A stretch of 64,000 bases of DNA from Microbacterium paraoxydans (GCF_019056515.1 NZ_CP064873.1:620001-684000); one strand, 5' to 3'. Counted from the first letter of the stretch, positions 38,841 to 48,010 are shown. The notes: generated by a model from the letters alone, not told the origin. A program made the numbers and translations.

Positions 38841-39303
38841 AGCCACGTCGTCGTGTTTGACACTGAGCGAACAGCGTGATGCCAGCGGTTGTCGCGTTCG
38901 ACGTGAGCCTTCGCCCAAGTCGATGACGAGCTCGCTGGCTTCACGGCGGCCGATCGATGTCGAAGGGGTGTACCCAGAGGTTAAGACGGTTCGCAAAGCG
39001 GGGACGCATCGACTCGTGCACCTAACGCGCCGTGTACCGACAGAAGCAACCGAGCCCTCTCACAGCAATATCGCCGCGACAGCGTTAGGCCACGCTACTC
39101 GGCAGTTTCTGCGTGTGGCGCGAGCCGCGTACCCTGCCGTTATTAGATCTGCCGTGAGCCGCCTTGTGTTCGGGTCTAGGCAGTCGGTACGCCAAAATAC
39201 GCGAGATTTTATGCAGCGGTTTGACTTACTCGCTCACGTGGCCGCCATTCGCCGGTAGACCACGCATTAGTGTGAGCGAAGACGACTCGATCGAAGGGGA
39301 GCG
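38841..39303. other. 463-base gap before mcrB, no supported gene
   Basis: Several frames are open, but none shows family patterns or a good ribosome-binding site. The base composition is mixed and lower in GC than the chromosome. The final stretch GATCGAAGGGGAGCG is the ribosome-binding site for mcrB. A decayed gene remnant cannot be excluded. Confidence 0.5.
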
Positions 39304-40890
39304 ATGACCTCCGAAACTACCGACACCGCAGACGCGCCCATCTGGTTGCACCCTCACGGGGAGCGGCCGGACGACAGCACAGTGGACAGCATCACGGAGG
39401 CATTTGCGGCTGATGACCCTCGGTTCGCGGTGCAGGCCGACAAGCTCGACGAGCTCCTGAAGCTGGGGTATCAGCCTATCCCGCGTTTTCTGTTCTCTCT
39501 TGAGAATGTCGAGCCCGAGGTGATCGGCCCGATGAATTCCTCTAACAAACTCGGTATTCGTTTACACAACGCCGTCGTCAAGTCGGGGGATCTTGGTGAC
39601 GATGTCCTGGAGGCCCTTGTCCTACGACGTGACGCGATCGGCCAGGTTCTTAAGTGGTCTGACCCTGCTGCGTTTCCCGCAATCCTAGAGTATCTACGGG
39701 AGCTGGCGCGGGCACGGGGTAGTTCGATTAGCGACTTTACGCTGCGCGGCTCACCCGCGCCGTCACTGTACAAGAGACTCGACACGCATGGCGACGCCGA
39801 AGCGGCATCAACATTAGACGCCGAGGTTGAGCCAGAAGATGCGGCGGACGACTTTCCGATCGCACGAGAAGTGTTGGCGAAGCTCCGGGACAGCCTCAAT
39901 GTGGTTGTCGAGGGTGTTGCCGGATCAGGAAAGTCGCATCTGATTCATCAGCTTCGGACGGCGTACCAACACGTCGAGCTGGTCGTGTTCCATCCGTCTA
40001 CAGGCTACGAAGAGTTCGTCTCGGGACTGCGCCCCAGGGCGGACGGCGGCTTCGAGGGCCGAGCCGGGGTGTTCGTAGAGATGTGTATCCGCGCGGCGCG
40101 CCACCCCGATGAGCTATTCCTATTGTTCGTCGACGAGATCAATCGCGCGAACACGTCACGTGTTTTCGGCGATCTGCTTCTCCCTCTCGAAAAGTCGAAG
40201 CGTGTAGATTTCGCCGAGACTGCTCTTGACGAGGCGCTATTGAAGTACCGGCCATTGGGTGATGACATCTCAGTGCGACTGCAGACTCCTATAGACGTGC
40301 TTCCCGACGTGGGGCCGGCTCCCGAAGAAGAGGAAGTCCATGACGTTGCACTACCGCTGCTCGACAAACTGGGGATTTCGACGCCGTCCGCAAAACCACT
40401 CGGCCTTAGCTATCTAGTGGTTCCGCAAAACCTGCATGTGCTTGGAACAATGAACTCGACGGACCGCTCCGTTGGCTCGATCGATCTGGCGCTACGTCGG
40501 CGATTCACTTGGATGGACATGCAGCCGCTAACGAGCGATGACCTTATTTCGAACACGCTCGTGGGCGCGCGAGTATCAGAGGACCCGGAGTGGCGAACGG
40601 TGATCGAGTGGTATGGTCAGGTCAACGCGCTTCTGCTTGCGCAACTCGGACCGGATGCTCGACTGGGGCACTCGTACTTTTTTGCTGACGAAAGCGCGAG
40701 TGGCACCGCCGCGCTTCTGCTCGCACAGCTCGCGGAGATCATTCACGTCTTCAACGCATCGGAGACGCTGCTGGAGTTGATACCTGAGTTGTTACTGCGA
40801 TCTGAGAGCACCAGCTGGACGATCGCTTACGTCGGTTTGGGGCTTGGGCGCCGGCCCATCGTGCGATCCACGCCGGCCGTCGCTCTATGA
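39304..40890 (+). CDS. mcrB: McrB-like AAA+ GTPase of a type IV restriction system
   Basis: A 528-residue motor protein. Walker A is VEGVAGSGKSHL (G204-S211), Walker B LFLLFVDEINRAN (271-283), and MNSTDRS at 383-389 is the variant of the McrB guanine-recognition signature MNTADRS. The N-terminal 190 residues, before the AAA+ core, should form the modified-DNA-reading domain and do not resemble the E. coli one, so target specificity is probably different. McrB hexamers translocate and activate McrC. The gene overlaps mcrC by four bases (ATGA). Confidence 0.9.
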   Translation: MTSETTDTADAPIWLHPHGERPDDSTVDSITEAFAADDPRFAVQADKLDELLKLGYQPIPRFLFSLENVEPEVIGPMNSSNKLGIRLHNAVVKSGDLGDDVLEALVLRRDAIGQVLKWSDPAAFPAILEYLRELARARGSSISDFTLRGSPAPSLYKRLDTHGDAEAASTLDAEVEPEDAADDFPIAREVLAKLRDSLNVVVEGVAGSGKSHLIHQLRTAYQHVELVVFHPSTGYEEFVSGLRPRADGGFEGRAGVFVEMCIRAARHPDELFLLFVDEINRANTSRVFGDLLLPLEKSKRVDFAETALDEALLKYRPLGDDISVRLQTPIDVLPDVGPAPEEEEVHDVALPLLDKLGISTPSAKPLGLSYLVVPQNLHVLGTMNSTDRSVGSIDLALRRRFTWMDMQPLTSDDLISNTLVGARVSEDPEWRTVIEWYGQVNALLLAQLGPDARLGHSYFFADESASGTAALLLAQLAEIIHVFNASETLLELIPELLLRSESTSWTIAYVGLGLGRRPIVRSTPAVAL

Positions 40891-42413
40891 CCGACTCGAC
40901 CCCGCTGGCTGATGTGCACAACCTAAGCTGGTTCCGCGTTAGTGAGCGGGGAAACGGTGTGGGCCTCACCGTGCTTAACGACGGCGCGTCTCGATCGTCG
41001 CTGGTGATACATGTGCTGCCCAAGCTATGGCGTGGGTCGAGCACCCCGCGAAGCGTTAAGGCACCTGTCGCCGGAGGCTCGGTCGATATCTACGAAGGTG
41101 ACTATGTCGGCTTCCCTCCGGTGTGGGCGGCGCGGATAGAAACAACGACCTTGCCGATCGCCGAGGCTGAGGCCGAGGTCTTGGTGCCGGCCAGTCACTC
41201 GAGCGATGGCGACCGCGAACCCGGGGCGGGCGATCAACTCTGGACACCCGTTGCGCGACCGCGTCGACCCGAAACGTCGGTAGAGCGCCCGGAGCTTCGT
41301 ACGGCGATGTGGGATCTCCTGCTTGGTAGCCGTCAGAAGATCGCACCGGTGCGTGGCAGCATCGCTGACTTCACTGCTGCGGCCGGCGTCTTCGCTTCTA
41401 TGCCTGAACTGCGCCCGCTCTTGCAATCTGTCTTCGTGGATCGCGCGGTGGCGGCAATCCCGCTTCGCAAACCGGTGTACCGCGAAGTAGTCGAATCGCT
41501 CGGTGTGGTGCGTGGACGTATTCTCGTCGCTCCCCTCGTGCGACGGCAGGCGACTCAAGCGCTCCCCATCGACTGCGAGTTTGACACGCTGACGGGTGAT
41601 GACGACGTCTGGCGTGCCATTAAGGCGGCGCTTATCGCGTCCACGGAAGCCATAGCGCGCACCGACCTGATCCGTGAAGCGGTGGCGCGACTGGAGGATG
41701 TTGGCAGCGTGCAAGCCGCCTCTGTCCTATCACGCGCGAGACGCGCTTGGTCTAGCCGCGATCCAAAACTGAAGGAGTTGCATGACCTGGCCGTTGCAGT
41801 CTTGCGGAGTGATTCTCGGCACAGCGGCGAGAGTCTGACAGCGAGCGGCGTCGCCATCAACGTGAAATTTGTGACGAGCGACCTGTGGGAGCACCTGCTG
41901 GTCGAAGCTTTCCGAGGTGCAGGCGCCGACGTCTCCAAACCGCGGCTGCCCCTCTTCTATCGCCAAGAGCCGCTGGGGTGGAAGGCACTTACGGGGAAGG
42001 CACCGGACTTAGTGGTATCACCGCCTGGCGGCCGGAAGATCATCGTCGATGCGAAGTACATGGCCAGTAGCTCGTTGTACTCGGCGCCCATGTCCGCGCA
42101 ATATCAGATCGCGACCTATGCTCTGCGATCTGGTGCGCCGGCATTCCTTGCCTTCTCCGCGCCCCCGGGCGAGACTGCGTCGGACGATGCCACTGCGGAG
42201 ATGGCGCTGGTGCCTGCGCTCTGGGACGAGTGGGAGCAGCGATACCTTCCAGACGCAACAACCACGCAAACCGTGATTGTGGGGTCGCTCCGGTTTCTGT
42301 TTCCCGCTCCGGGCGACGCGTCGCACGGAGTTCGCCTTATCGCTCAGGCGCAACAGCTGCTCGCGTTAGTCGAAGCGACGATGGACCGTTCGGAAGACGA
42401 CGTTCCTATCTGA
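40887..42413 (+). CDS. mcrC: McrC-like endonuclease subunit
   Basis: A 508-residue partner of McrB. The C-terminal PD-(D/E)XK nuclease is clear: KAPDLVV (P373-D374), then IIVDAKYM (D388-A389-K390) and SAQYQIATYALRSG. The N-terminal 250 residues contact the McrB ring in known systems. It starts inside the mcrB stop codon. With McrB it should cut methylated or otherwise modified invading DNA. It is the last gene before the transposon right end. Confidence 0.9.
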   Translation: MTDSTPLADVHNLSWFRVSERGNGVGLTVLNDGASRSSLVIHVLPKLWRGSSTPRSVKAPVAGGSVDIYEGDYVGFPPVWAARIETTTLPIAEAEAEVLVPASHSSDGDREPGAGDQLWTPVARPRRPETSVERPELRTAMWDLLLGSRQKIAPVRGSIADFTAAAGVFASMPELRPLLQSVFVDRAVAAIPLRKPVYREVVESLGVVRGRILVAPLVRRQATQALPIDCEFDTLTGDDDVWRAIKAALIASTEAIARTDLIREAVARLEDVGSVQAASVLSRARRAWSSRDPKLKELHDLAVAVLRSDSRHSGESLTASGVAINVKFVTSDLWEHLLVEAFRGAGADVSKPRLPLFYRQEPLGWKALTGKAPDLVVSPPGGRKIIVDAKYMASSSLYSAPMSAQYQIATYALRSGAPAFLAFSAPPGETASDDATAEMALVPALWDEWEQRYLPDATTTQTVIVGSLRFLFPAPGDASHGVRLIAQAQQLLALVEATMDRSEDDVPI

Positions 42414-42630
42414 TCGAGGAAGATGCTTTGCCACTAGCGATTGCGGCCGTCTGAAATTCACCGTAAAAGTATCGCTGTGTCAGCGCACCAGGGGGCGACC
42501 GCCCTGCCCCCATGTGCCGGGATTACGCCGCTGGTGCAGAGTCTCCTCACCGAGGTTGGAGGAGGTATGCCCCGGTTCGCCCTCCCCGTAGATCTCCATG
42601 CCTCGCCTTCCGACCTGCTGCTCCGATCTG
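42414..42630. other. Non-coding stretch between mcrC and the transposon right end
   Basis: No supported gene. Short frames overlap in several phases without family patterns. The segment leads into the inverted TnsB-site-like repeat at 42631. Confidence 0.5.
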
Positions 42631-42739
42631 GTTACTGACAGCTTTCGTGAGACGAATGGCGGTGACTACAAAGTACGGAAGTGGCGGAGTTCCGCGAGAC
42701 CTGCGTCTCACGCGCTGTCAACTTTCATGAGATCGGACA
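42631..42739. repeat. Tn7-like right end
   Basis: GTTACTGACAGCTTTCGTGAG (42631-42651 without its last base shown) is the inverse of the left-end unit at 20600-20619, apart from spacer changes. The terminal bases, read inward from 42739 on the minus strand, are TGTCCGATCTCATGAAAGTT, matching the left terminus at 20572 onward. CTGTCAAC at 42717-42724 adds another partial site. AAGGG follows directly at 42740-42744. Confidence 0.7.
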
Positions 42740-42914
42740 AAGGGACTGAGTTCAGGTCGCTGCTGTCGCCGCTCGCATACGCCGAGGGCCCGATGATCCG
42801 AATCGCAACGACGCACTCGCCCATGAGCTGATCGGCATCGGGGCGCTCAGATCGCCCAAGCGGACAGCAACTGCGAGGTGTCCGGCGTGTCGGAGGCGTG
42901 TGGTTCGATGAGGC

Positions 42915-45353
42915 ATGGCATCGAAGTCGAAGCGTTTGAAGGCGCGTACGAAGAGGCGGCGGCATTTGCCTCACGGGGACGCTGCAGCGCCGTCGGATCC
43001 TTATGTGGATTTTGTGATGCAGTCCTCGGATACGGTGCAGTCACTGTTTGCTGAACTCAGTGCTGAGGGCGACTTCGCGGCGAACGTGAGTACCAGGTTC
43101 GCTGACCGTGTAATTGAGCTTGCGGCAATGGGTTCGCGTTTCACGCCGGCGAGGTTGGCAGAAACCGCCAGGCTGGCGTACTTCCCCTTATCTAAGGCGG
43201 GGCAGGTTGTGGCGAGCCCGGACGGCGGCGCGTGGCAGGTCGAGTTGCTCGTGCTGTTGGCGATCGCGGGTCGCAGTACGGATGAGGTGGATGTTCCACC
43301 GGCTGAGCCGAATGAGATGAGCGGGGTGGTGCAGGACGCCCGGCCGATTCTCGAAGAGATCACGAACCTGGGCTGGTTCCGGACGCTGGTCGCAGCTGGC
43401 CCGGACGCACCACTGGGGTGGCTATCGCTCAGTGTGCAGGGGTCAGAGGTCGCGATGCGCAACTCCTCGTACGCAGACGTGTTGCAGGCGACGGCGGTCG
43501 AGCTGCTCGATAGCAACCGGGGGGTTCGCGATGCGTTGGAGGCGGGTTTGGGATTTAGCGCTGCTGAGGCGCTGAGTGTTCTGAATGCCTGTCATTCGAT
43601 CCAGGCACGCAAACTTAACAAGCGGGGGCAGCAGTTCGCGAGTTCGCTGTCAGAGCCTGCGGGCGCGCCCGGCGATGATGTCGTATCGATGGCCAAGGGG
43701 GCCATGAATGTGCTGATGTCAATGTTCGAACCGTCTGCGGACGACTGCACGGTCGGTATCGATGAGCTTGTCGCGGAGACTGGCCTCCCACTGGAGCGTG
43801 TCGAACGAGTGGTCGCCTTCTTCACTCTTGATGCGTCCGGGATGACAGCGTTGGAGGCCGCAGAGAAGTTCGTTCAGGGAGACAACCCGTGGCGACGTCA
43901 CCCGTTGCTTTCGGGCTATGCGGGTCGGGTGATGCTGCTGCACGACGGACACACAGCACCGGCGTTGAGGGAGAGGCTTGAGGAGTTCCTGAAAACGCAG
44001 AAGGTGGAATGGGACGCGTACGCGAAGCACCGCGGAGAGGTCCTGGAGGAGCGAGTCATTCGCGCGGTGAAGATGATTCTTCCGACGGCGACGTACCGGA
44101 ACGGGTTCGAGTTCTACGTCCCCGCAACGGAGGCAGAGAAGGCGACTGGCTCTGCTGATGCGTATACCAAACGGGTGGAGTGTGATCATCTGGTTCTTGT
44201 GGATGACGTGGCCTTCGTCATCGAGGACAAGGCGGTTGCGTTCAGTGCCCTGTCGCGGGGAGGAAAGACAACGCGCCAGCTCGGTGATTTGCGGCGCATC
44301 ATTACGAACGCAGCGAATCAGGCGGGGCGCGTGCGATCAGGGATCGTCGAAGACGGCGGGCTACGCGTCGAGGGTGAGGGATGGGTGGACCTCGCCCACA
44401 TCCGCGAGATCCATACGATTGCTGTAAGCCTTGACGACATCCCCGCCGTGTTCACGGCGACCGCGGATCTTCTCGAGGCCGGGCTAATCGATCTGGAGAA
44501 CGTCCCATGGACGGTTTCGCTGCACGATCTCGAGCTGATCGCGGAGCTGGTGGACCGGCCTGCAGAGTTCCTCCTTTATCTGCGGCGCAGGCGCGACCCG
44601 ATGACGACGATGATGTTCGTGGCGCCTGACGAACTCGACCTGTTCCTCTACTTCTACGAAGCTGGATTGTGGGTGGCGCCCGACCCGGCCCTTGTAAAGG
44701 AAGCCTTCCCATTCATGCCCAGCCCCACCACGGGTGAGCTGCGTCGCTTCCGGCAGCAGGTACCGGCGTTCATCACGAGCCGGACGGATGCGGTCGATCA
44801 GTGGCATCTCACCCGCGATGCCAGCCCGCGTGCACCGAAGCCGTCGATGCCGACGACGAGCATCGTTGACCTTATCGACGAGCTGCACGACCGACAGAGC
44901 TTCGGCTGGCTAAGTGTCGGGGCGACACTGCTTTCCGGAAACGAGGCGGCGCAAGAGAAGTTCGCGCGGCATGCAAAGGACCTGCTCAATAACCCTGACC
45001 CGGAAGGTCGCGGACGTAGCCTGACCGTTCCGGTCACCGGAAGTGTCAACGTCGAGGAAGGCTGGGTGCTGGTATGGGCGGTCAAGCCTCCTGGAATCTC
45101 CTCCGCGACGTGGGAGGCACACATCCGCAACTACATGAAGGCTAAAGGGCACCAGCTCAATATCCCGCGGGTGGCCGCATTCGCGTATGACGAGCTGAGC
45201 CGCGAGTTGATAGCCCTCTACTACGAAGGGGAGACCAGCACGCTGGATCCCTCGGCGACAGCGTCGCTGCAGCGGTTGCGGCCCGCGTCCGCTCTGCAAT
45301 CGCTGCTTCCACCTGCGGCGAAGCGACGCCGTGGCTCTAACAACCCGGGGTAG
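42915..45353 (+). CDS. Large uncharacterised protein with PD-(D/E)XK-like nuclease core
   Basis: An 812-residue protein with a lysine/arginine-rich N-terminus (KSKRLKARTKRRRHLPHG). After a helical region comes VECDHLVLVDDVAFVIEDKAV, where D424 and E437-x-K439 fit the D-(D/E)-x-K core of NERD-like or restriction-type nucleases, preceded by an acidic EERVIRAVK helix. The C-terminal half is mixed alpha/beta without recognised motifs. It lies 175 bases right of the Tn7-like end, in the second accessory block, alone in its transcript. A defence role is an inference from context. Confidence 0.65.
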   Translation: MASKSKRLKARTKRRRHLPHGDAAAPSDPYVDFVMQSSDTVQSLFAELSAEGDFAANVSTRFADRVIELAAMGSRFTPARLAETARLAYFPLSKAGQVVASPDGGAWQVELLVLLAIAGRSTDEVDVPPAEPNEMSGVVQDARPILEEITNLGWFRTLVAAGPDAPLGWLSLSVQGSEVAMRNSSYADVLQATAVELLDSNRGVRDALEAGLGFSAAEALSVLNACHSIQARKLNKRGQQFASSLSEPAGAPGDDVVSMAKGAMNVLMSMFEPSADDCTVGIDELVAETGLPLERVERVVAFFTLDASGMTALEAAEKFVQGDNPWRRHPLLSGYAGRVMLLHDGHTAPALRERLEEFLKTQKVEWDAYAKHRGEVLEERVIRAVKMILPTATYRNGFEFYVPATEAEKATGSADAYTKRVECDHLVLVDDVAFVIEDKAVAFSALSRGGKTTRQLGDLRRIITNAANQAGRVRSGIVEDGGLRVEGEGWVDLAHIREIHTIAVSLDDIPAVFTATADLLEAGLIDLENVPWTVSLHDLELIAELVDRPAEFLLYLRRRRDPMTTMMFVAPDELDLFLYFYEAGLWVAPDPALVKEAFPFMPSPTTGELRRFRQQVPAFITSRTDAVDQWHLTRDASPRAPKPSMPTTSIVDLIDELHDRQSFGWLSVGATLLSGNEAAQEKFARHAKDLLNNPDPEGRGRSLTVPVTGSVNVEEGWVLVWAVKPPGISSATWEAHIRNYMKAKGHQLNIPRVAAFAYDELSRELIALYYEGETSTLDPSATASLQRLRPASALQSLLPPAAKRRRGSNNPG

Positions 45354-45526
45354 CCCGCGCGGCATCGGCTATCCGGGGGGAACACGCGCATCCACTGGGG
45401 CGGTGGTCAAGCCCAGGAGCGCCAAAGCTCCCCAATCGCGCTAGGTGGCGTCAGGGCACCCAACACATCGTCCGGCAGACCCCTAGCGGGACCTTTCCCA
45501 CTGCGGCGTCTCTGCTTTCCAATGAC

Positions 45527-45547
45527 TGGCTGGCTGGCTGGCACAAT
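45527..45547 (+). promoter_or_regulatory. Tetranucleotide repeat in a putative promoter
   Basis: Four perfect TGGC units (45527-45542) run directly into CACAAT (45542-45547), a plausible -10 box seven bases before the GTG at 45554. TTTCCA at 45516-45521 is a possible -35 with 20-base spacing. Slippage by one unit would move the spacing to 16 or 24, so expression could be phase-variable. Confidence 0.35.
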
Positions 45548-45553
45548 GACAGC

Positions 45554-46960
45554 GTGACGAGAAACTCAGGCTTCTATCTCGGTGTCGGCACGATCATGAC
45601 CGAGTCGGTGACAAGCAAGATCAACACCTCCGGCGGCGAGTACGTCCTGAAATCTCTGAACTCCAAGCCAGGAAACTGGGTAAGAATCGCCGAGATTGTC
45701 AAGCGAAGCGATCTCACCGGCGTCATCATGAAGCTGACGGGGAAGGACTTCCAGCGCATCGCGAGCGCCGCCTACGCGCAGGCCACAGACGTTCTGTTCC
45801 GCGAGCTCGCGACCAAGCCGCACCTGCTGCTCGTCCACGAGGAGGTCGTGACCCCGCGCGATCCGGAACTCGAACCGGCGACTCCCGAAGGTGCGAGCGC
45901 TGACGAGGACGACGACGTAGACGAAGAGGACTGGTTGATGGACCTCGACGGGGATGAGTGGAACGACGACATCGCCCGCGAGTACTTCGGGACCCTGCCG
46001 AAGGAGGTCCGTGAAGCCGCCCAGCGGCGGTTCGAGCCGCACGGCCTGACTCTCACCACCTACAAACGCAACGCTGAGGCGTCCATCTTCGCGACTGCGT
46101 TCGTCGAGGACACCCTGAACAATCTCCTGTTCCGGATCTACGTCCCGGCCGGTCGGCTGTACGAGGACGAGCTCGCCAAGGTGCTGGAGCTCTTCCATGA
46201 CTGGCTGGGTTCGGTGAAGGAGCAGACTGTCAGGCAGTCCGGCTATCGCACCCCGAGCGGCCGTGTCATCGAGTTCTTCGGTGAGCCGGGCATGAACGCT
46301 GACGTGGTAAGTGACGAGCTCCAGGAGTTCGCTCAGTTTCTGAATATCATCGAAGACTCCGCGACCGCCGAGCAGATGCTTCTCCATCTGGGCGTCACGC
46401 CCGATCGAGCGGGCGGTCTGGTGTCGAAGTACGCCAAGGCCGCACGCAGGGTTCTCGTCGACACGAAGCACACCAGGGAACGCATGATCCTCGAGATCCA
46501 GCAGCAGCTCGAATCGGAACTCATCGACGAGCTGCCTGACCTCACTACGGCAGAGCTCGGAGACCTGGTGAGCCAACTGGTCCCCGTCTCGCCGTTCGCA
46601 GCGAGCCCGGAGACGAGGAGCTTGGCGGCTGGTCAAGATGTACCGTCCCCTACGGTCAACGTTCAGGTCATCCAACGAGTCGAAGGCATCGTCGCCCAGA
46701 ACGTGAACGGCCCGGTCACGGTGGGTACGCCGGCGGCGGAGCTGATCCAGCTCGTCCGCCAGTTCGGCGACGACTCCGCTGGGGTCTTGGAGACCTGCGC
46801 GCGGGAGCTCGCTGATCCCGGCGCACCTCAGCCTGCGCGGCTTCGTGCTCGTCAGGCCTTGAAGAATTTCCTCCTGCGCAACGCTGCTCGGATCGAAAAG
46901 TCCGTCTACGACAATGCTTTGAAGTGGGTCGTGGACAGCGTCAGTGACTGGCTGGGGTAG
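45554..46960 (+). CDS. Uncharacterised protein with acidic central region
   Basis: A 468-residue protein. The N-terminal third has an IAEIVKRSDLTGVIMKLTGKDFQ stretch, then a strongly acidic segment (SADEDDDVDEEDWLMDLDGDEWNDD, residues about 115-140). A helical middle and a C-terminus with VNVQVIQRVEGIVAQNVNGPVTVGTPAAEL followed by helices complete it. The C-terminal layout recalls small effector-associated modules but I cannot name a family. The GTG at 45554 is near-leaderless. It is a solitary gene in the accessory block; function unknown. Confidence 0.62.
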   Translation: MTRNSGFYLGVGTIMTESVTSKINTSGGEYVLKSLNSKPGNWVRIAEIVKRSDLTGVIMKLTGKDFQRIASAAYAQATDVLFRELATKPHLLLVHEEVVTPRDPELEPATPEGASADEDDDVDEEDWLMDLDGDEWNDDIAREYFGTLPKEVREAAQRRFEPHGLTLTTYKRNAEASIFATAFVEDTLNNLLFRIYVPAGRLYEDELAKVLELFHDWLGSVKEQTVRQSGYRTPSGRVIEFFGEPGMNADVVSDELQEFAQFLNIIEDSATAEQMLLHLGVTPDRAGGLVSKYAKAARRVLVDTKHTRERMILEIQQQLESELIDELPDLTTAELGDLVSQLVPVSPFAASPETRSLAAGQDVPSPTVNVQVIQRVEGIVAQNVNGPVTVGTPAAELIQLVRQFGDDSAGVLETCARELADPGAPQPARLRARQALKNFLLRNAARIEKSVYDNALKWVVDSVSDWLG

Positions 46961-47068
46961 AGAACCCGCGACCGATCACGACCGCAAGCGAAGCAGTCTG
47001 TTCGCCTTGGCCATCGCGACCTGGCGCGCCCACTGCTGCCCACGTCACCGGTGCGATTGCATGGACCT

Positions 47069-47230
47069 GTGAACCAGGAGAGACCGAACGAGCGCCGCGC
47101 GAAGAAGGCCGTCGAGAAAATGCTGGGCGTCACGCTCGACCACGCCGATAAGAACGGTGGCGCCGACTATCTGTTCCCTCGCGACACCATCGCCCTTGAA
47201 GTGACGCAGGTCACTGATGAGGACGTGTGA
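47069..47230 (+). pseudogene. Truncated paralogue of the IS-interrupted gene
   Basis: A 53-codon frame, VNQERPNERRAKKAVEKMLG then VTLDHADKNGGADYLF and TIALEVTQVT, matches the start of the gene at 36562 (VNQERPNELVAKQIV, HADTHGGVDYK, KIALEVTAVT). It then stops at 47228-47230, where the interrupted gene continues for more than 200 residues. The break falls exactly where a minus-strand SIR2-like remnant begins, so a recombination junction near 47210-47220 truncated it. It has no visible ribosome-binding site. Confidence 0.8.
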
Positions 47231-48010
47231 CTACTTCGCTCCGAAGATGACATCTGAACGGGAGGCGGCGTATGGAAGGGTGCGCGGTCAAGTCATTTCC
47301 GCGTGGGCCTCGCATCGGAACGTCTACCTTCGTCTGGAGCTCAGAGGTCAACGTATGGCCCTCGACCTCGAGCGTGAGTGTCTCGTTCCGTTGGGTCGGC
47401 CAGATCCGGAGCGTGATCTTGTCGCCGGCTGGCCATGAGTTCACTCTTGATGGCACGCCGTCGTAGGTCGTCACGCGGGACAAGTCGCTGCCTTCGAACT
47501 CCGGCGTCACTCGTCCCGTGTTGGATCGGAATCCCACGTGAGACAGTTGCGGCCCGGCATGGGCGATCTCGACGAGTATTTCGCCGTTGTCCGCGACTGT
47601 CGCACTGAGGTCCGCTAAAACTATGGTGTCCGCCGCGAGTGGCTCGGTTGAAAGCGCATGGGGCAGCTGGGCTTTCGCGCCGCCCTGATACCCGAAGACC
47701 CGCTGGGGGCGATCGGTGAGATTGTCCCGCCACGAGCCGCCGTACTCGCTGACCAACTGGCCAAAGAATGACCCAGATCCCGCATAGGACCAGGTCGGCT
47801 CGATGACCCCGACAATCCGCTGCTCCGACCGGAGCATCCAGTTGCGGATGGCGTGGTTGACGTGCGTGTCCGCGAAGCGGTAGCCCACGATCACGAGGTG
47901 GTCGGCGCGCTCTATCGCTTCTTCCGCGGCGTGAAGCAGTTCAAGGGTCGGACCGTCGGTCGCAAGTTTCTCCCGATCACCGACAACAATCCAGGGTTGT
48001 TCCTCGCAGG
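47211..48010 (-). pseudogene. SIR2-like protein remnant (C-terminal part)
   Basis: Read on the minus strand from about 48010: PWIVVGDREKLATDGP, then ELLHAAEEAIERADHLVIVG and YRFADTHVNHAIRNWM, the conserved C-terminal end of SIR2-like domains (VFGTREKL, then LVVVGYSFxDxHIN). About 190 more residues follow, to a stop at 47211. The N-terminal NAD-binding half is missing, and the frame loses similarity above 48010. SIR2 proteins of this kind are NADase effectors in phage defence, so this is probably a dead defence gene. Confidence 0.62.

Larger units (their letters stand above)
20571..42739. mobile_element. Tn7-like transposon carrying a defence island (about 22.2 kb)
   Basis: Four transposition genes (tnsA, tnsB, tnsC, tniQ) sit at the left. 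The left terminus TGTCCCATCTC (from 20572) and the inverted right terminus TGTCCGATCTC (ending 42739) agree at 18 of 24 bases. Inward, CTCACG-N3-CTGTCAGTAAC at the left and CTCACG-N4-CTGTCAGTAAC at the right repeat the match. AAGGG flanks both sides: flush at the right (42740-42744), and one T away from TGT at the left (20566-20570). A 5-bp duplication is the Tn7 standard. No Cas gene or CRISPR array is present, so this is not a CRISPR-associated transposon. The cargo is almost entirely defence-type. Confidence 0.78.

Noticed and set aside
38731..39258. 175-codon frame between the interrupted gene and mcrB
   Set aside because: Its first third is a shadow of the preceding gene and the remainder shows no family pattern or ribosome-binding site.
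20571..42739. CRISPR-associated transposon
   Set aside because: No cas12k, cascade genes, CRISPR repeats or tracr-like region are seen, and the single TniQ follows tnsC as in ordinary Tn7-like elements.
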